From positions 697,501-761,500 of the forward strand of contig JAHBTU010000001.1 of NCBI GenBank assembly GCA_019638455.1: a DNA stretch of 64,000 nt. The letters are read 5' to 3'. Shown here one piece after another: positions 26,490 through 35,895 of this stretch. The position numbers and the translations under genes are program-made. Source of the DNA: Saprospiraceae bacterium. Lineage in GTDB: Bacteria > Bacteroidota > Bacteroidia > Chitinophagales > Saprospiraceae. Under the pieces are notes generated by a model. It had not been told where the DNA came from. It was given only the letters and a program-made list of their open reading frames with translations, and ran no database searches. Positions within the stretch are counted from its first letter, which is position 1. Each line of letters begins with the position of its first letter.

Positions 26490-27507
26490 TGTTTGGGATG
26501 GAGTATTTTTCTTCCATGACTTTTCGCATCCACCGCACCTTCTCGACGCGCTTGTCCTCGTGTTGGAGGTAGTAGCGCACGATTTCGGGGGCTTCCTCGA
26601 AATTCTTCACCGCAGGCACATCGGCATCGCCGAATATCTCCACCACGTTTTGCTGCCATTCCAAGATGGGCAGCGCACCGGAGCAAAGGGCTTCCACAAA
26701 GCGCCAGTGAATGGCATGGAGGAGGCCGGGATTAGCGTCAACTGGGGCAAATTTGGTGGCGTTGTACATATCGTTCAGCTTTTCCACCGTGATATGCCCA
26801 CTGCCTTGACGCGGTTTGTAACGTTTTTTGAGTTCGGGAAAATAACCAAACCAGCGCACCCACGATTCGTCGCCGTGTATCTGTAAGTCGAATTCCGTGA
26901 AACAGCTCAAAAACTTCGCCTTCTTCATGCCCCAACTGGTCTTGTAACACATACCCACATACAGCACCTCTGACTTCAATTCATCGTACTTTTCCGGCGA
27001 GAGTTTTTTCTCAAAATGCTGGTTGACGGGAAGGTTGGGGTAAAGGTAATGGATGTTCTTGATGCCTAATTTTTTCATTGCGTCCACCCAGAAAGAATCG
27101 TAGGTGTAAATCGCGTCGGCATGAAAGAGAATGGGCAGAAAATGCCGGTTGGTGGGGGTGTAGTAAGGGCAGTCGCCAAGGAAGAAGGCAATCTTGGAGC
27201 CTCCCTTTTTGAAATACTCAATCGTGTCGGGCACCAACAATTCGTTGTTGTATATGAACACCAAGTCGGGTTTCAGACGGTCATATTCTTGCCTGTAAAA
27301 CTTGTTGATTCGCTCATAGTAGTATCCCTCCCATTTGAGGCGGTACTTGTCGGGCAAGCGGTACATCTGTGTGTTGACTTTTTCTTGCCAACCTTGCACA
27401 AGATGGTAATAGTCAATGGTTTGTATTTCGCCACCCATGTAGGTGAACAGTTCCTTGAAAGTATGGTGGAAACCATATCGTTCGGGGACGAGCAGCAAGA
27501 CTTTCAT
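26452..27507 (-). CDS. CgeB-like glycosyltransferase
   Basis: 351 residues. MKVLLLVPERYGFHHTFKEL, DLVFIYNNELLVPDTIEYFK, FFLGDCPYYTPTNRHFLP and a C-terminal HWRFVEALCSGALPILEWQQ resemble the CgeB/GT1-like family in which FEALACGxxxI marks the donor site. It would add a sugar in the cytosol. ATG 27507 has a conserved-looking MKVLLLVPE start; the frame open to 27600 has only poor start context. Confidence 0.75.
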   Translation of the reverse strand: MKVLLLVPERYGFHHTFKELFTYMGGEIQTIDYYHLVQGWQEKVNTQMYRLPDKYRLKWEGYYYERINKFYRQEYDRLKPDLVFIYNNELLVPDTIEYFKKGGSKIAFFLGDCPYYTPTNRHFLPILFHADAIYTYDSFWVDAMKKLGIKNIHYLYPNLPVNQHFEKKLSPEKYDELKSEVLYVGMCYKTSWGMKKAKFLSCFTEFDLQIHGDESWVRWFGYFPELKKRYKPRQGSGHITVEKLNDMYNATKFAPVDANPGLLHAIHWRFVEALCSGALPILEWQQNVVEIFGDADVPAVKNFEEAPEIVRYYLQHEDKRVEKVRWMRKVMEEKYSIPNNADFLSNTLRLR

Positions 27508-27544
27508 CGCGTATGTTTTGATAGGTTTTGTATGGTGTGATGAG

Positions 27545-27639
27545 GGTTGATGAGGGTTTTTATTCAATCCGTAGGGTATTTTGATTGAGAGTGCGCGCAC
27601 ATCTCACCTCTCATCAATTTTTATCAACCCTCATCAACC
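27545..27639. repeat. 14-bp inverted repeat in the gap between aminotransferase and glycosyltransferase genes
   Basis: GGTTGATGAGGGTT (27545-27558) and its exact complement at 27626-27639 flank 67 bases. The left arm is part of a short direct repeat TGATGAGGGT. In the minus-strand mRNA it could close a long-range stem between two operon genes. Role unknown. Confidence 0.5.
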
Positions 27640-27645
27640 ACAATA

Positions 27646-28830
27646 TCAAAGATTGGAGAACACTTTCACGACTGCTTCCGCCACCTTCTCGCGTTCGCCC
27701 ACCGTCAAGGAGGGATAGATGGGGATGCGGAGCAGGCGGTTGAAAAAGGTCATGGAACCGGGGAAGTCGGCATCGGTGCCGAGGTCTTTGTAGTATTTGT
27801 TGCGGTGGAGCGGTGTGTAATGCACATTCGCCATCACGCCTTCAGCCCGGAGCGCATCCATTATCCAGTATTTCTTTTCGGCGGGCACCAGTAGGCCAAA
27901 CAAGTGCCAGTTGTGTTCCGCGCCTTCGGTGATTTGCAGGAAATCGAGGCCGGGCAAACCTGTCAGTGCCTTCAAATAGAACGCTGCAATCTCGCGGCGC
28001 TGCCCGTTCATCTCGTTGAGTCGGGCCAGTTGGGTCACGCCCATGGCACCGTTGATGTTAGATTGCACATAGCTGTTTCCCTTGTTCACATACTCATAGT
28101 AGCCGCGTGTCACGTTGTCGGTCAAGAAGGAGTACTTGTCTGTGCCCTTTTCGCGCATAATTTTGATGAGGTCGGCAAATTCGTCATCATTGGTCACGAT
28201 GGCTCCGCCTTCGCCGGTCGTCATGTTTTTGGTGCCATGAAAAGAAAAGGTGCTGACATGGGCTTGATTGCCTGTGTAGAAGCCTTTGTACTTCGAGCCG
28301 ATGGATTGCGCCGAATCCTGCACCACATAGAGGCCATGCTTGCGGGCAATGGCGTTGATTTCATCCATTTCGGCAGGATTGCCTGCGTAATCCACAGGCA
28401 TGATGGCCACCGTTTTGGGGGTGATGTAGGATTCCAATTTCTCCACGTCGAGGTTCCCGTTGTCGGGACGCACATCGGCCAGCACGATTTTCAGGTTGTT
28501 CAGAATCGGGCCTAACGCAGTGCTGGTGTAGGTGAAATTGGGCACAATCACTTCGCTCCCCGCGGGGAAGTTTTTAATCATAAAGGCCAAATCGAGGGCG
28601 GTGGTGCAAGAGTTGAGAAACAAAACGTGTTTCACGCCCAGATAGGCGGCGAGGCGTTTTTCAAACTCGCGGCAAGCAGGCCCATCGCCGCTCACGAACG
28701 TGGTGCGCATGGCTTCCGCCACTGCTTGGATGTCTTCTTCCGCGATGGTGGGTTTGTGAATCAGGATAGGCTCTTTCGAGATGGGTTGGCCACCATTGAT
28801 GGCAAGTTCGGTAGATTGCAGAGCAGTCAT
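27646..28830 (-). CDS. DegT/DnrJ/EryC1/StrS aminotransferase
   Basis: 394 residues, PLP-dependent sugar aminotransferase: TTFVSGDGPACREFEKRLAA, FLNSCTTALDLAF, VPNFTYTSTALGPI, VQDSAQSIGSKYKG, the Schiff-base lysine in SFHGTKNMTTGEGGAIV and the C-terminal HWHLFGLLV-type NWHLFGLLVPAE. It probably makes a 4-amino-4,6-dideoxyhexose on a nucleotide carrier, a natural substrate for the formyltransferase at the end of the operon. Confidence 0.93.
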   Translation of the reverse strand: MTALQSTELAINGGQPISKEPILIHKPTIAEEDIQAVAEAMRTTFVSGDGPACREFEKRLAAYLGVKHVLFLNSCTTALDLAFMIKNFPAGSEVIVPNFTYTSTALGPILNNLKIVLADVRPDNGNLDVEKLESYITPKTVAIMPVDYAGNPAEMDEINAIARKHGLYVVQDSAQSIGSKYKGFYTGNQAHVSTFSFHGTKNMTTGEGGAIVTNDDEFADLIKIMREKGTDKYSFLTDNVTRGYYEYVNKGNSYVQSNINGAMGVTQLARLNEMNGQRREIAAFYLKALTGLPGLDFLQITEGAEHNWHLFGLLVPAEKKYWIMDALRAEGVMANVHYTPLHRNKYYKDLGTDADFPGSMTFFNRLLRIPIYPSLTVGEREKVAEAVVKVFSNL

Positions 28831-28904
28831 CGGGTGTTGCTGACTTTTTTTCCGTGAACAAATTTTTGTTTTTGAAGGGGATGAAAGATTAAAACAAGAA
28901 GGGT

Positions 28905-29020
28905 TTTATACCCTGATTCGCCAAGATTTATCTGATGCTCATGATTGATGTCCGTGATTTTGGATGAATTAGGACTTCTTCCGTGCTGAAAACTTGACGA
29001 CGAGCGAAGTGTATCCACGC
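28905..29020 (+). repeat. Intergenic repeat family A, copy A3 (diverged)
   Basis: Starts TTTTATACCCTGATTCG and contains CTCATGATTGATGTCCGTGA TTTTGG and CTGAAAACTTGACGACGAGC. The shared reading frame is broken early (MIDVRDFG then stop), so this copy is the most decayed of the five. Confidence 0.7.
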
Positions 29021-29025
29021 CAATT

Positions 29026-29940
29026 TTAGTGGTTTTCCTCGTACCACTTGATTGCCTGAGCCACGCCTTCTCGAAACGGAATTTCAGGTCGCCAGCCAAG
29101 CAGTTGCTCGCCGCGTGTGCCATCCACCGTTTTGTAGGCAGCGCCATCAGGTTTGGTGGGGTCGAGTTTTATTTCGCCTTGGTAGCCGACGAGTTCTTTG
29201 ATGAGTTCGCACATTTCGATGACCGATATGCCTTGCCCAACGCCTATGTTGACAAAATCCTCTGTGGCAGGCATTTGGATGCTGCGTATCATCGCTTCCG
29301 CGCCATCGTCCACGTGCATCCACTCGCGCACGGGCTTGCCGCTGCCCCACACATTCACGAAAGGAGCGCCGGAGCGTTTGGCTTCTACGAATTTCATGAT
29401 GAGTGCGCCTAGGGCGTGCGAGCGCTCTTCCTCAAAGTGGTCTTCGGGGCCGTACATGTTGGAGAGCACGATATTGATGATGTCCATGCCGTATTGCCGA
29501 TGAGCAGCCCATGAACCCACCCAAAATGCCTTGCGGACAAAGCCATAGACCAAAACGGATTCGTGCATGGGGCCATCCCATATTTCTGGCTCTTTGAAGA
29601 GCGTGGCCTTGGCAGGATAGACGCAGTTGGAAATCGGATTGACGATGCGTTTCACGCCAGTCTGTCGCGCTGCTTTGAGGATGTTGACGTTCATCAGGAG
29701 GTTGTTCTCGAAGAGGTCAACGGGGTACTTGTAGCCAAATTGGATGCCGCCTACAAAGGAGGCGCAGTTCAACAGGATTTCGGGTTTTTCTTTTTCAAAA
29801 AATCCGATGGCTTGTTCCCAATCTCTCAAATCAACGCCGAGGCTCAATGAGGTGACAGTGGGTTGTTCGCCGCGTTCCTTCAATTTCTTGACAATTCGCC
29901 TCCCCAAAAATCCGGTGGCGCCAGTTACTGCGATTTTCAT
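29026..29940 (-). CDS. GDP-fucose-synthase-like NAD-dependent epimerase/reductase
   Basis: 304 residues, extended SDR: KIAVTGATGFLGRRIVKKL, NCASFVGGIQFGYKYPVDLF, NPISNCVYPAKATL, LSNMYGPEDHF, ERSHALGALIMKF, VNVWGSGKPVREWMHVDD and LDPTKPDGAAYKTVD follow GDP-L-fucose synthase (Fcl/WcaG) throughout. Ser, Cys and His of the Fcl active site are conserved. In the YxxxK element the sequence is YGFVRK, which puts Arg where the catalytic Lys should be. Activity may be altered, or the next Lys may serve. It lies between repeats A3 and B3. Confidence 0.85.
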   Translation of the reverse strand: MKIAVTGATGFLGRRIVKKLKERGEQPTVTSLSLGVDLRDWEQAIGFFEKEKPEILLNCASFVGGIQFGYKYPVDLFENNLLMNVNILKAARQTGVKRIVNPISNCVYPAKATLFKEPEIWDGPMHESVLVYGFVRKAFWVGSWAAHRQYGMDIINIVLSNMYGPEDHFEEERSHALGALIMKFVEAKRSGAPFVNVWGSGKPVREWMHVDDGAEAMIRSIQMPATEDFVNIGVGQGISVIEMCELIKELVGYQGEIKLDPTKPDGAAYKTVDGTRGEQLLGWRPEIPFREGVAQAIKWYEENH

Positions 29941-30049
29941 TAGCAGGTTGCGATAGTGTTTTGATTTATGATGTAAAGTCCAAATTGCATACCAATATGG
30001 TCAAATGCTCCGATTTTTGAAGATTGATTCGATTGAACCGATTGAAAAC

Positions 30050-30120
30050 CTTCGGGCTGCCGTTTTCAAAATCACCTTGTCCGACCCTGTGCTTGGGGGG
30101 CTGATTTGTGCCAGCTAACA
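30050..30120 (-). repeat. Intergenic repeat family B, copy B3 (partial, internally deleted)
   Basis: TCAAAATCACCTTGTCCGAC and GGGGGGCTGATTTGTG align with B2. The 25-26 bases between two G runs in B2 (the GGCCGGCC palindrome region) are missing, as expected for a deletion between GGGG microhomologies. Sequence to the left is too diverged to align with confidence. Confidence 0.6.
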
Positions 30121-30131
30121 ATATAGGGCAT

Positions 30132-31058
30132 TTAGTCATTGCTGACGACGGGGTGCTGCACCAAAGTCGGAAAATTGTATTCGCGCAGGGTTGCCAGCAC
30201 TTTCAGGTGCACGCGCTTAAAGGGGCCGTTTATGCCTTTGGCGATTCTGAAGTATTGATAGGCGAGGTTGTATAGGCCTCGTTGGTCTCCTTTGGAGGCT
30301 TTTTTCAAAAATTCCAAGGTCTTGTCTTTTTGCCCAAGCATATAGTAATCGGTGGCTGCCGCAAATTCCCACCATGCGGTCTCCATGGGAGGGAAGATGT
30401 CTTTGCCGCGTTCGAGCAGCACTAAGCGGGCGCGCACTTTTTTTTCGGTAGCGGTGCTGGCGGAGTCTTCGGTAGGGTAGGTGACGGCCACGATGTCGTC
30501 GTGCAGGGCGAAAGTCTCGTGAGCAGCCAAGCGGGCGCTCAGTTCGATGTCTTCCAACGGAGCGGCTGCTTGGTCAAAACCTCCCACCTTGTCGAGCAAG
30601 TCTTTGCGAATCATCCAGCGCGAGGGGAAGCCGGTGCAGGATGCTTTCAATTCCAGTTTTTGCACCTCAAGCACTGTTCCTGTCTCGCGGTCGCACGATT
30701 GAAAGCCTGAAACCAGAAATCCGTTACCGGATTTTTTCATGGCCTTCAGTTGTGACTCGAATCGGTGCGGCAGGTTGATGTCGTCGTCGTCGAGAAAGGC
30801 GATGTATTGCCCTTGCGACATTTTGATGCCATAGTTGCGGGCGGAGCTCACTCCTTTTTCGGGATTCAGAAAATACTTGACTCGAGGGTCTTTCGTCGCA
30901 TAAGATTGGGCCACTTCGGCGGTGTTGTCGGTGGATTTGTCGTCCACGATGAGCATTTCCCAATGCGGGTAAGTCTGCGTCAAGGTGCTCTCTATCGCGT
31001 CTTTCAACAGATGAGCGCGATTGTAGGATGGCACGACCAAGGAGATTAAGTCAGTCAT
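30132..31058 (-). CDS. Glycosyltransferase family 2
   Basis: 308 residues, GT-A. ISLVVPSYNRAHLLKDAIES, EMLIVDDKSTDNTAEVA, KGVSSARNYGIKMSQGQYIA and FLDDDDINLPHRF give the nucleotide-sugar site and the DxD metal motif. The C-terminal 90 residues are helical, with TPR-like character (AATDYYMLGQKDKTLEFLKK). An inverting transferase for the repeat unit is expected. Confidence 0.93.
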   Translation of the reverse strand: MTDLISLVVPSYNRAHLLKDAIESTLTQTYPHWEMLIVDDKSTDNTAEVAQSYATKDPRVKYFLNPEKGVSSARNYGIKMSQGQYIAFLDDDDINLPHRFESQLKAMKKSGNGFLVSGFQSCDRETGTVLEVQKLELKASCTGFPSRWMIRKDLLDKVGGFDQAAAPLEDIELSARLAAHETFALHDDIVAVTYPTEDSASTATEKKVRARLVLLERGKDIFPPMETAWWEFAAATDYYMLGQKDKTLEFLKKASKGDQRGLYNLAYQYFRIAKGINGPFKRVHLKVLATLREYNFPTLVQHPVVSND

Positions 31059-31109
31059 TGTTGTTGTTGATTTGTTGATGGGGGGATTGGTTGTTTGTTG
31101 TTGGTTGTT

Positions 31110-32561
31110 TTAGCCTAGTGCGGGCTTTCTTATTTTTTGCAAAACAATCTCTTGTATTTCCAAAAAAGGCTTTATTTTGAACTGATTGGAGACAAACACG
31201 GTGAACAGCGCGCCGAGCGAGACCTGAATCAAGAGCGTGAGCAACGGGTGCAACGTCAGCATTTGACCGATTAGCCAGACAAAGGTGCCCAGCGCCAAAG
31301 CAAATAGGAAGCACGATAGAATGTCGCGGATTTGCTCCTTGAGCGGGTAGTTTATTTCGCGCCCGGCGGTGGAGGAAGTCACCAGATAATCGAGCGCCCA
31401 TGTGAAAATCATGCACACTATCATGGCCTTGATGCCGAAGAAATATCCTGTGACCAACGCTGGCACCGCAATGAGTTTGGTCAAAAATTCCAACTTAAAA
31501 TGTGTGCCAGATTTTCCTTTGATGACCAATATGTTGAGGTTGATGTAGTGTAGCGGATAAAAGATGCCAGCTATGCTGAGCAATTGGAGGTACGGAATTG
31601 CGTCGGCCCACTTGGGGCCTATCAGCCCCAGAATAAAGTTGTCGGCGGTGGCGGCCAGTCCAAACATCAAGGTAGCGGTGAGAAAAGTGGTGATTTGCAC
31701 CAGTTTTCGATAGGCGCTTTTTAGCCGCTCGTTGTCGTCTTTGATGGTGGCCAAAGCCGGGAAACTCACGGATTGGATGACGTTGTGCAGTGTCCGCGAA
31801 AACATATCCTTGTACCCATTGGCCCGCGTGAAAAGACCCAGCTCTCTGGCGCTGAAAAACTTACCGATGAGTATGTAGTAGAGGTTGTTGTAAAATTCGA
31901 GAAACAGACGCGATGCGAGCAGTTTGGAGCCGAATCCGAAAATCTCGCGGAAAGAGGCACGGCTAAACTCCAGCCCGAATTTTGGCCTCGAAAAAACAAA
32001 CACCAACAAGGTGGAGACAATGCTTTGCACGATGCTGCGCCACACCAGGCTCCAAACGCCCCAACCTTGAAAAGCCAACACGATGGCAACTCCACCAGAG
32101 ATGATATTGCTCGTCACTGAAATAGTGGCCAGCGATTTGAAATCCATGTTTTTGGTCAGCGGCACTCTTGCTACCATGCCCAAGGCGCTGATGACGATGG
32201 TGCTGCCCATGACCCAAATGATGGGGGTCAGCTGCGCCTCGTTGAAAAACCAACTGATGCTCGGCGCAGCGACGCACAGCAGCCCATAGAACAAAATACC
32301 GGTGGCGATATTGACCAAAAAAACGGTCGAGTAATCTTTTCTCGAAGGGTCGCTTTTCCTGATGAGGGCTTCGCTGTATCCAGCCACCACGAAAGTGTCG
32401 GCGATTTCAAAAAATATCGCCAACATCCCAATCAACCCGTATTCGGCAGGCGACAGCAATCTTGCCAGAATAATCCCAAAAATGAATTGAGATATTTGGT
32501 TGGCGAAGCGGTCAACAAATGCCCACGACAACCCCTTTATCGTCTTTTGTTTCAGCGACAT
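31110..32561 (-). CDS. Polysaccharide flippase, MOP superfamily (Wzx-like)
   Basis: 483 residues with about twelve to fourteen membrane helices. It starts MSLKQKTIKGLSWAFVDRFA and has FIFGIILARLLSPAEYGLIG, the standard opening of RfbX/Wzx flippases. It should move the lipid-linked repeat unit to the periplasmic face before polymerisation. It follows the Wzc gene after 22 bases. Confidence 0.93.
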   Translation of the reverse strand: MSLKQKTIKGLSWAFVDRFANQISQFIFGIILARLLSPAEYGLIGMLAIFFEIADTFVVAGYSEALIRKSDPSRKDYSTVFLVNIATGILFYGLLCVAAPSISWFFNEAQLTPIIWVMGSTIVISALGMVARVPLTKNMDFKSLATISVTSNIISGGVAIVLAFQGWGVWSLVWRSIVQSIVSTLLVFVFSRPKFGLEFSRASFREIFGFGSKLLASRLFLEFYNNLYYILIGKFFSARELGLFTRANGYKDMFSRTLHNVIQSVSFPALATIKDDNERLKSAYRKLVQITTFLTATLMFGLAATADNFILGLIGPKWADAIPYLQLLSIAGIFYPLHYINLNILVIKGKSGTHFKLEFLTKLIAVPALVTGYFFGIKAMIVCMIFTWALDYLVTSSTAGREINYPLKEQIRDILSCFLFALALGTFVWLIGQMLTLHPLLTLLIQVSLGALFTVFVSNQFKIKPFLEIQEIVLQKIRKPALG

Positions 32562-32583
32562 GGAACGAGTTCAACCCTTTTGC

Positions 32584-34857
32584 TCAATCTTCTTTTCCGT
32601 AGTAAGAGGTGTAGTACCCTCCGTAAGTGTCCTTGTTGAGGTTTACCGCATTGAGTACCATGAAGGGCATGGGCAACTTGTCTTTTTCCACAAGGTCGCG
32701 GACGTATCGGAGCTGTGCTTTGGGCGTGTAACCCGAACGCAGCACATACATGGTGGCATCGGCCACGTCCTTGATTTGCACCGCATCGGCCACGACTACT
32801 ACTGGCGGGGTGTCGAGGATGATGAAATCGTACCGTTGGCGCAAGATGTTGATGAGTTCGCGCAGGCGCTCGGATAGCAGTAGCTCGCTTGGGTTTGGCG
32901 GCTTGATACCGCATCGAATCACGTCGTAGTTGTGGTGCAAACCGGTGTTCTCGATAATATCATCCACTTTGAGAGATGGGTCAATGAGGTAATTGACCAC
33001 ACCTTCTTCGGAGGTTTCCAAGTCGTCGAATTGCTGGCTGGGCTTGCGCAGGTCAAGTTCGAGCAGAATTACTTTTTTGCCAGCCAATGCTTGTGTCACG
33101 CCAAAATTGAGCGCGACAAATGACTTGCCTTCTCCGGGTATGCTGGAGGTGACAATCATGGTCTGGATTTTTTTGCCCGGCGCGATGAAGGCGAGGTTGG
33201 CACGCAATGCGCGGAACATCTCGGCGGCGGCGCTAGTGCTGTTTTCCTTGACCACCACGCGCGATTTTCTCCGGCTCAATGCCAGCACGCCGGCCATGGG
33301 GGCCGATACGGCGCGTTGCACGTCGTCTTCTGTCATCACCTTGTTGTTGAGGCTGTGGATGGCGAAGACAATGCCCGTCGGGATGGCCAGCCCCAAGAAG
33401 AGCGCGATGAGGTAAATCTGTGCTTTTTTTGGGCTGATGGGGTCGAACGCCTTGGCTGGCTCGATGACGCGGCCTGTGGCGGTGGTGACGGCCAGCGAGA
33501 TGGCTGATTGCTCGCGTTTTTCCAAAAGATAAAGGTAGAGGTTTTCCTTGAGCGTTTTGTTGCGCTCCAGGTCCACCAACACGCGCTCGCGGCGGGGAAG
33601 GCTCAACATTCGATTTTGCACGTTGGAGCTCAGCTGCTCTTTGGCGTTTCGGTTCAGTTGGATGTCGGCCTTGATGCCGCGTATGTTCTCGATGATGGTT
33701 TGGCGGAGGTTGCGTATTTGCTTTTCCACTAAAATCAAGTCCGGGTGAGAAGGGCCGAGATTGGTCTTCATCCTGTCGCGGTCGGACAGCAGGGTGTTGA
33801 ATTGAGCGAGTTGGTTGGTCAGCGTCAGGTTGTTGATGCTGATGTTGGTCGGGACAAACTCGAAGTTCTCTTTGTTGGCCATCAGGAAGTCCTGAATGGA
33901 GTTCAGGATTTGCAATTGCACGTCGGTCGCGGCGATTTCTCTGTTGTGATTGGCCATTTCGCTGAGCAAAAGGCTTCCTTCCGCGCTGATTTCGTAGATG
34001 CTGTTGCTTCGCTTGTAGCTTTCCACGTTGCTTTCCGCCGCAGAGAGCTCTTGGGCAATCAAGTTGATGCGTTCGTTGAGGAGGTTGAGGCTGTTTTCAA
34101 AAACTTTGTTTTTCTCGTCAATGGATTGCTGGTTGTATAGTTTGATGAGTTCGGTCAGCGTGGCTTCCGCACGGGAGGCGACGTGGTCTTTGAGCGTGAG
34201 GCGCAAGATACTTGCCTCTTCGCCAACTGCCTTCACGTCCAGCCCTTCAATCAGTTCCAACGCCTTGATGGCCGGGGTCAGCACCCTGATGCCGATTGGC
34301 CCGTCCGATTCTTTGGAGCGATTGAAGGCCAGTGTTAGTTTGCCTTCTGGCATCCGCAGTTCTTTGCCAAACTCTCCTTGATACTCGGCTTCTTTCAGTT
34401 TTAAAAGATAGCCGCCATTGCCGACAAAGTGCACGTCGCCTTCCACGGTGGCGTTGTTGTAAGCGGGTTTCCAGTCCACCACTTTCACGGGGCTGTCCTT
34501 GCTGATGTCGCGGCGTTTCATCCACTCGATGCTGTAGTACTCGTATTGGGTCTCCAGGTTGCGCACCACGTTTTCCATCAAGGGGGTGGATTTGAGGATG
34601 TGCACCTCGTTTTCCAAGCCTTTTTTCTTGATGTCTTTGATGCCCAGCCCGTCAAGGACTGCTTGCTCCACCACTGCCCCTGATTTTTCCTCGTCTTTGA
34701 TGAGCAACATGGCGGTTGCCTCGTATTTGGGGTGGGTTTTGCGGAGGTAAAGAACCGAGAGGCCCACGCAGAGCGGGAGGATGAGAAGGTAGAGCCACCA
34801 GTATTTTATTGCTTTGCGGAGCAATTGGCCGTAATCAATTTTATCTTCTTTATTCAC
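32584..34857 (-). CDS. Wzc-like bacterial tyrosine kinase / chain-length regulator
   Basis: 757 residues, single-chain BY-kinase. A Wzz domain has one membrane helix near 20-38 (WWLYLLILPLCVGLSVLYL), a long coiled-coil middle, a second helix around 490-510 (IYLIALFLGLAIPTGIVFAI) and a cytosolic kinase. The kinase shows Walker A SSIPGEGKSFVALNFG, Walker A' VILLELDLRKP and Walker B FIILDTPPVVV. The tail YGGYYTSYYGKED is the tyrosine cluster that is autophosphorylated in this family. It controls polymer length and export with the Wza-like protein and is reset by the PHP phosphatase encoded at 35896. Confidence 0.95.
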   Translation of the reverse strand: MNKEDKIDYGQLLRKAIKYWWLYLLILPLCVGLSVLYLRKTHPKYEATAMLLIKDEEKSGAVVEQAVLDGLGIKDIKKKGLENEVHILKSTPLMENVVRNLETQYEYYSIEWMKRRDISKDSPVKVVDWKPAYNNATVEGDVHFVGNGGYLLKLKEAEYQGEFGKELRMPEGKLTLAFNRSKESDGPIGIRVLTPAIKALELIEGLDVKAVGEEASILRLTLKDHVASRAEATLTELIKLYNQQSIDEKNKVFENSLNLLNERINLIAQELSAAESNVESYKRSNSIYEISAEGSLLLSEMANHNREIAATDVQLQILNSIQDFLMANKENFEFVPTNISINNLTLTNQLAQFNTLLSDRDRMKTNLGPSHPDLILVEKQIRNLRQTIIENIRGIKADIQLNRNAKEQLSSNVQNRMLSLPRRERVLVDLERNKTLKENLYLYLLEKREQSAISLAVTTATGRVIEPAKAFDPISPKKAQIYLIALFLGLAIPTGIVFAIHSLNNKVMTEDDVQRAVSAPMAGVLALSRRKSRVVVKENSTSAAAEMFRALRANLAFIAPGKKIQTMIVTSSIPGEGKSFVALNFGVTQALAGKKVILLELDLRKPSQQFDDLETSEEGVVNYLIDPSLKVDDIIENTGLHHNYDVIRCGIKPPNPSELLLSERLRELINILRQRYDFIILDTPPVVVVADAVQIKDVADATMYVLRSGYTPKAQLRYVRDLVEKDKLPMPFMVLNAVNLNKDTYGGYYTSYYGKED

Positions 34858-34948
34858 GATTGAAGTGCTTTTTTGATGGTTTTCGACTTGCTTGTCAGGC
34901 CGAACCGACGCGCATTGTCATCGAAAACTCGTTTTTGAAAATGGCTTT

Positions 34949-35746
34949 TTATCTGGTAATCGCAATGCCCAACACGAAGGTCACCAATGAGACTATTGGG
35001 AACATGGCGTTGGCGTATCTCGACCAAAAGTCGCCTTGTGTGGCGAACTCTTTGGCTTTCAGCGGCTCCACATACACCACGTCGTTGGGGCGGAGATAAA
35101 AATAGGGAGAGTTGAAAAGGGAAGTGTCCTGTGTGTTGATGCGCCCGAATTCGCGCACTTGATTGCGTTCGCGGATGACGAGGACGTTGTTGCGGCGGGC
35201 ATAAGGGGTGAAGTCGCCTGCCATGCCGACGGCTTCGAGAATGTTGAGGTGTTCGTTGGGTATGGTGTAGGTGTTGGGGCGCGTGAATTCGCCAATCATC
35301 GTGACGCGGAAATTCTGAAAGCGTATTTGCACGGTGGCGTCGGCGAAAAACGAAACCAAGTCGCTTTGGATTTCTTGCCGGAGCTGGAAAACCGTCTTGC
35401 CGGTTGCTTTTATCTTGCCCAAGTAAGGCATATAGATGTAGCCTCCCTCGTCCACTCGATAGCCTTCCAAAACACCCAGTGCGGTTTCGCCAGAGCCTGC
35501 AAACGATTGAATCTGTTGAGATTGAAAAGCCCTGATCGCTTCTTCGGATTTGCTGGTGACGTGGATGTTCAGGATATCGTCCGTTTGGATTTTAAGGGCT
35601 GGGAATGTGTCAATGGCGCTCAGCTGTGATTGGATGTCTTGCAACATGAGCATTTCGCGGTGTTTGACGCTGCCACAGCTGCTCATCAGGGCAATAAAAG
35701 CGACGACCAAGGCCGCCGCGAGTGGGGTAGGTGTATGATTCGTCAT
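34949..35746 (-). CDS. Wza-like polysaccharide export lipoprotein
   Basis: 265 residues. Signal peptide with a lipobox-like end (FIALMSSC), then a Poly_export domain (LKIQTDDILNIHV..YRVDEGGYIYMPYLGKI), an SLBB domain (VTMIGEFTRPNTYTIPNE) and a C-terminal hydrophobic segment MFPIVSLVTFVLGIAITR. It should form the outer-membrane exit channel paired with Wzc. ATG 35746 starts the signal peptide; the frame open to 36136 runs into the phosphatase gene. Confidence 0.93.
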   Translation of the reverse strand: MTNHTPTPLAAALVVAFIALMSSCGSVKHREMLMLQDIQSQLSAIDTFPALKIQTDDILNIHVTSKSEEAIRAFQSQQIQSFAGSGETALGVLEGYRVDEGGYIYMPYLGKIKATGKTVFQLRQEIQSDLVSFFADATVQIRFQNFRVTMIGEFTRPNTYTIPNEHLNILEAVGMAGDFTPYARRNNVLVIRERNQVREFGRINTQDTSLFNSPYFYLRPNDVVYVEPLKAKEFATQGDFWSRYANAMFPIVSLVTFVLGIAITR

Positions 35747-35895
35747 CGTAACTATTGGGAAAATGTTTTGTGAACTATTTAGGACACCAAAGACTGGAAA
35801 ACAGCGGATTAAATTCGACGATTTTTGCATTAACAAAACCGTGCCAAGTGTGCGAAGGGCATTTGGGGGCGTTGAGGCGATGAGCTGGGTTGCAC

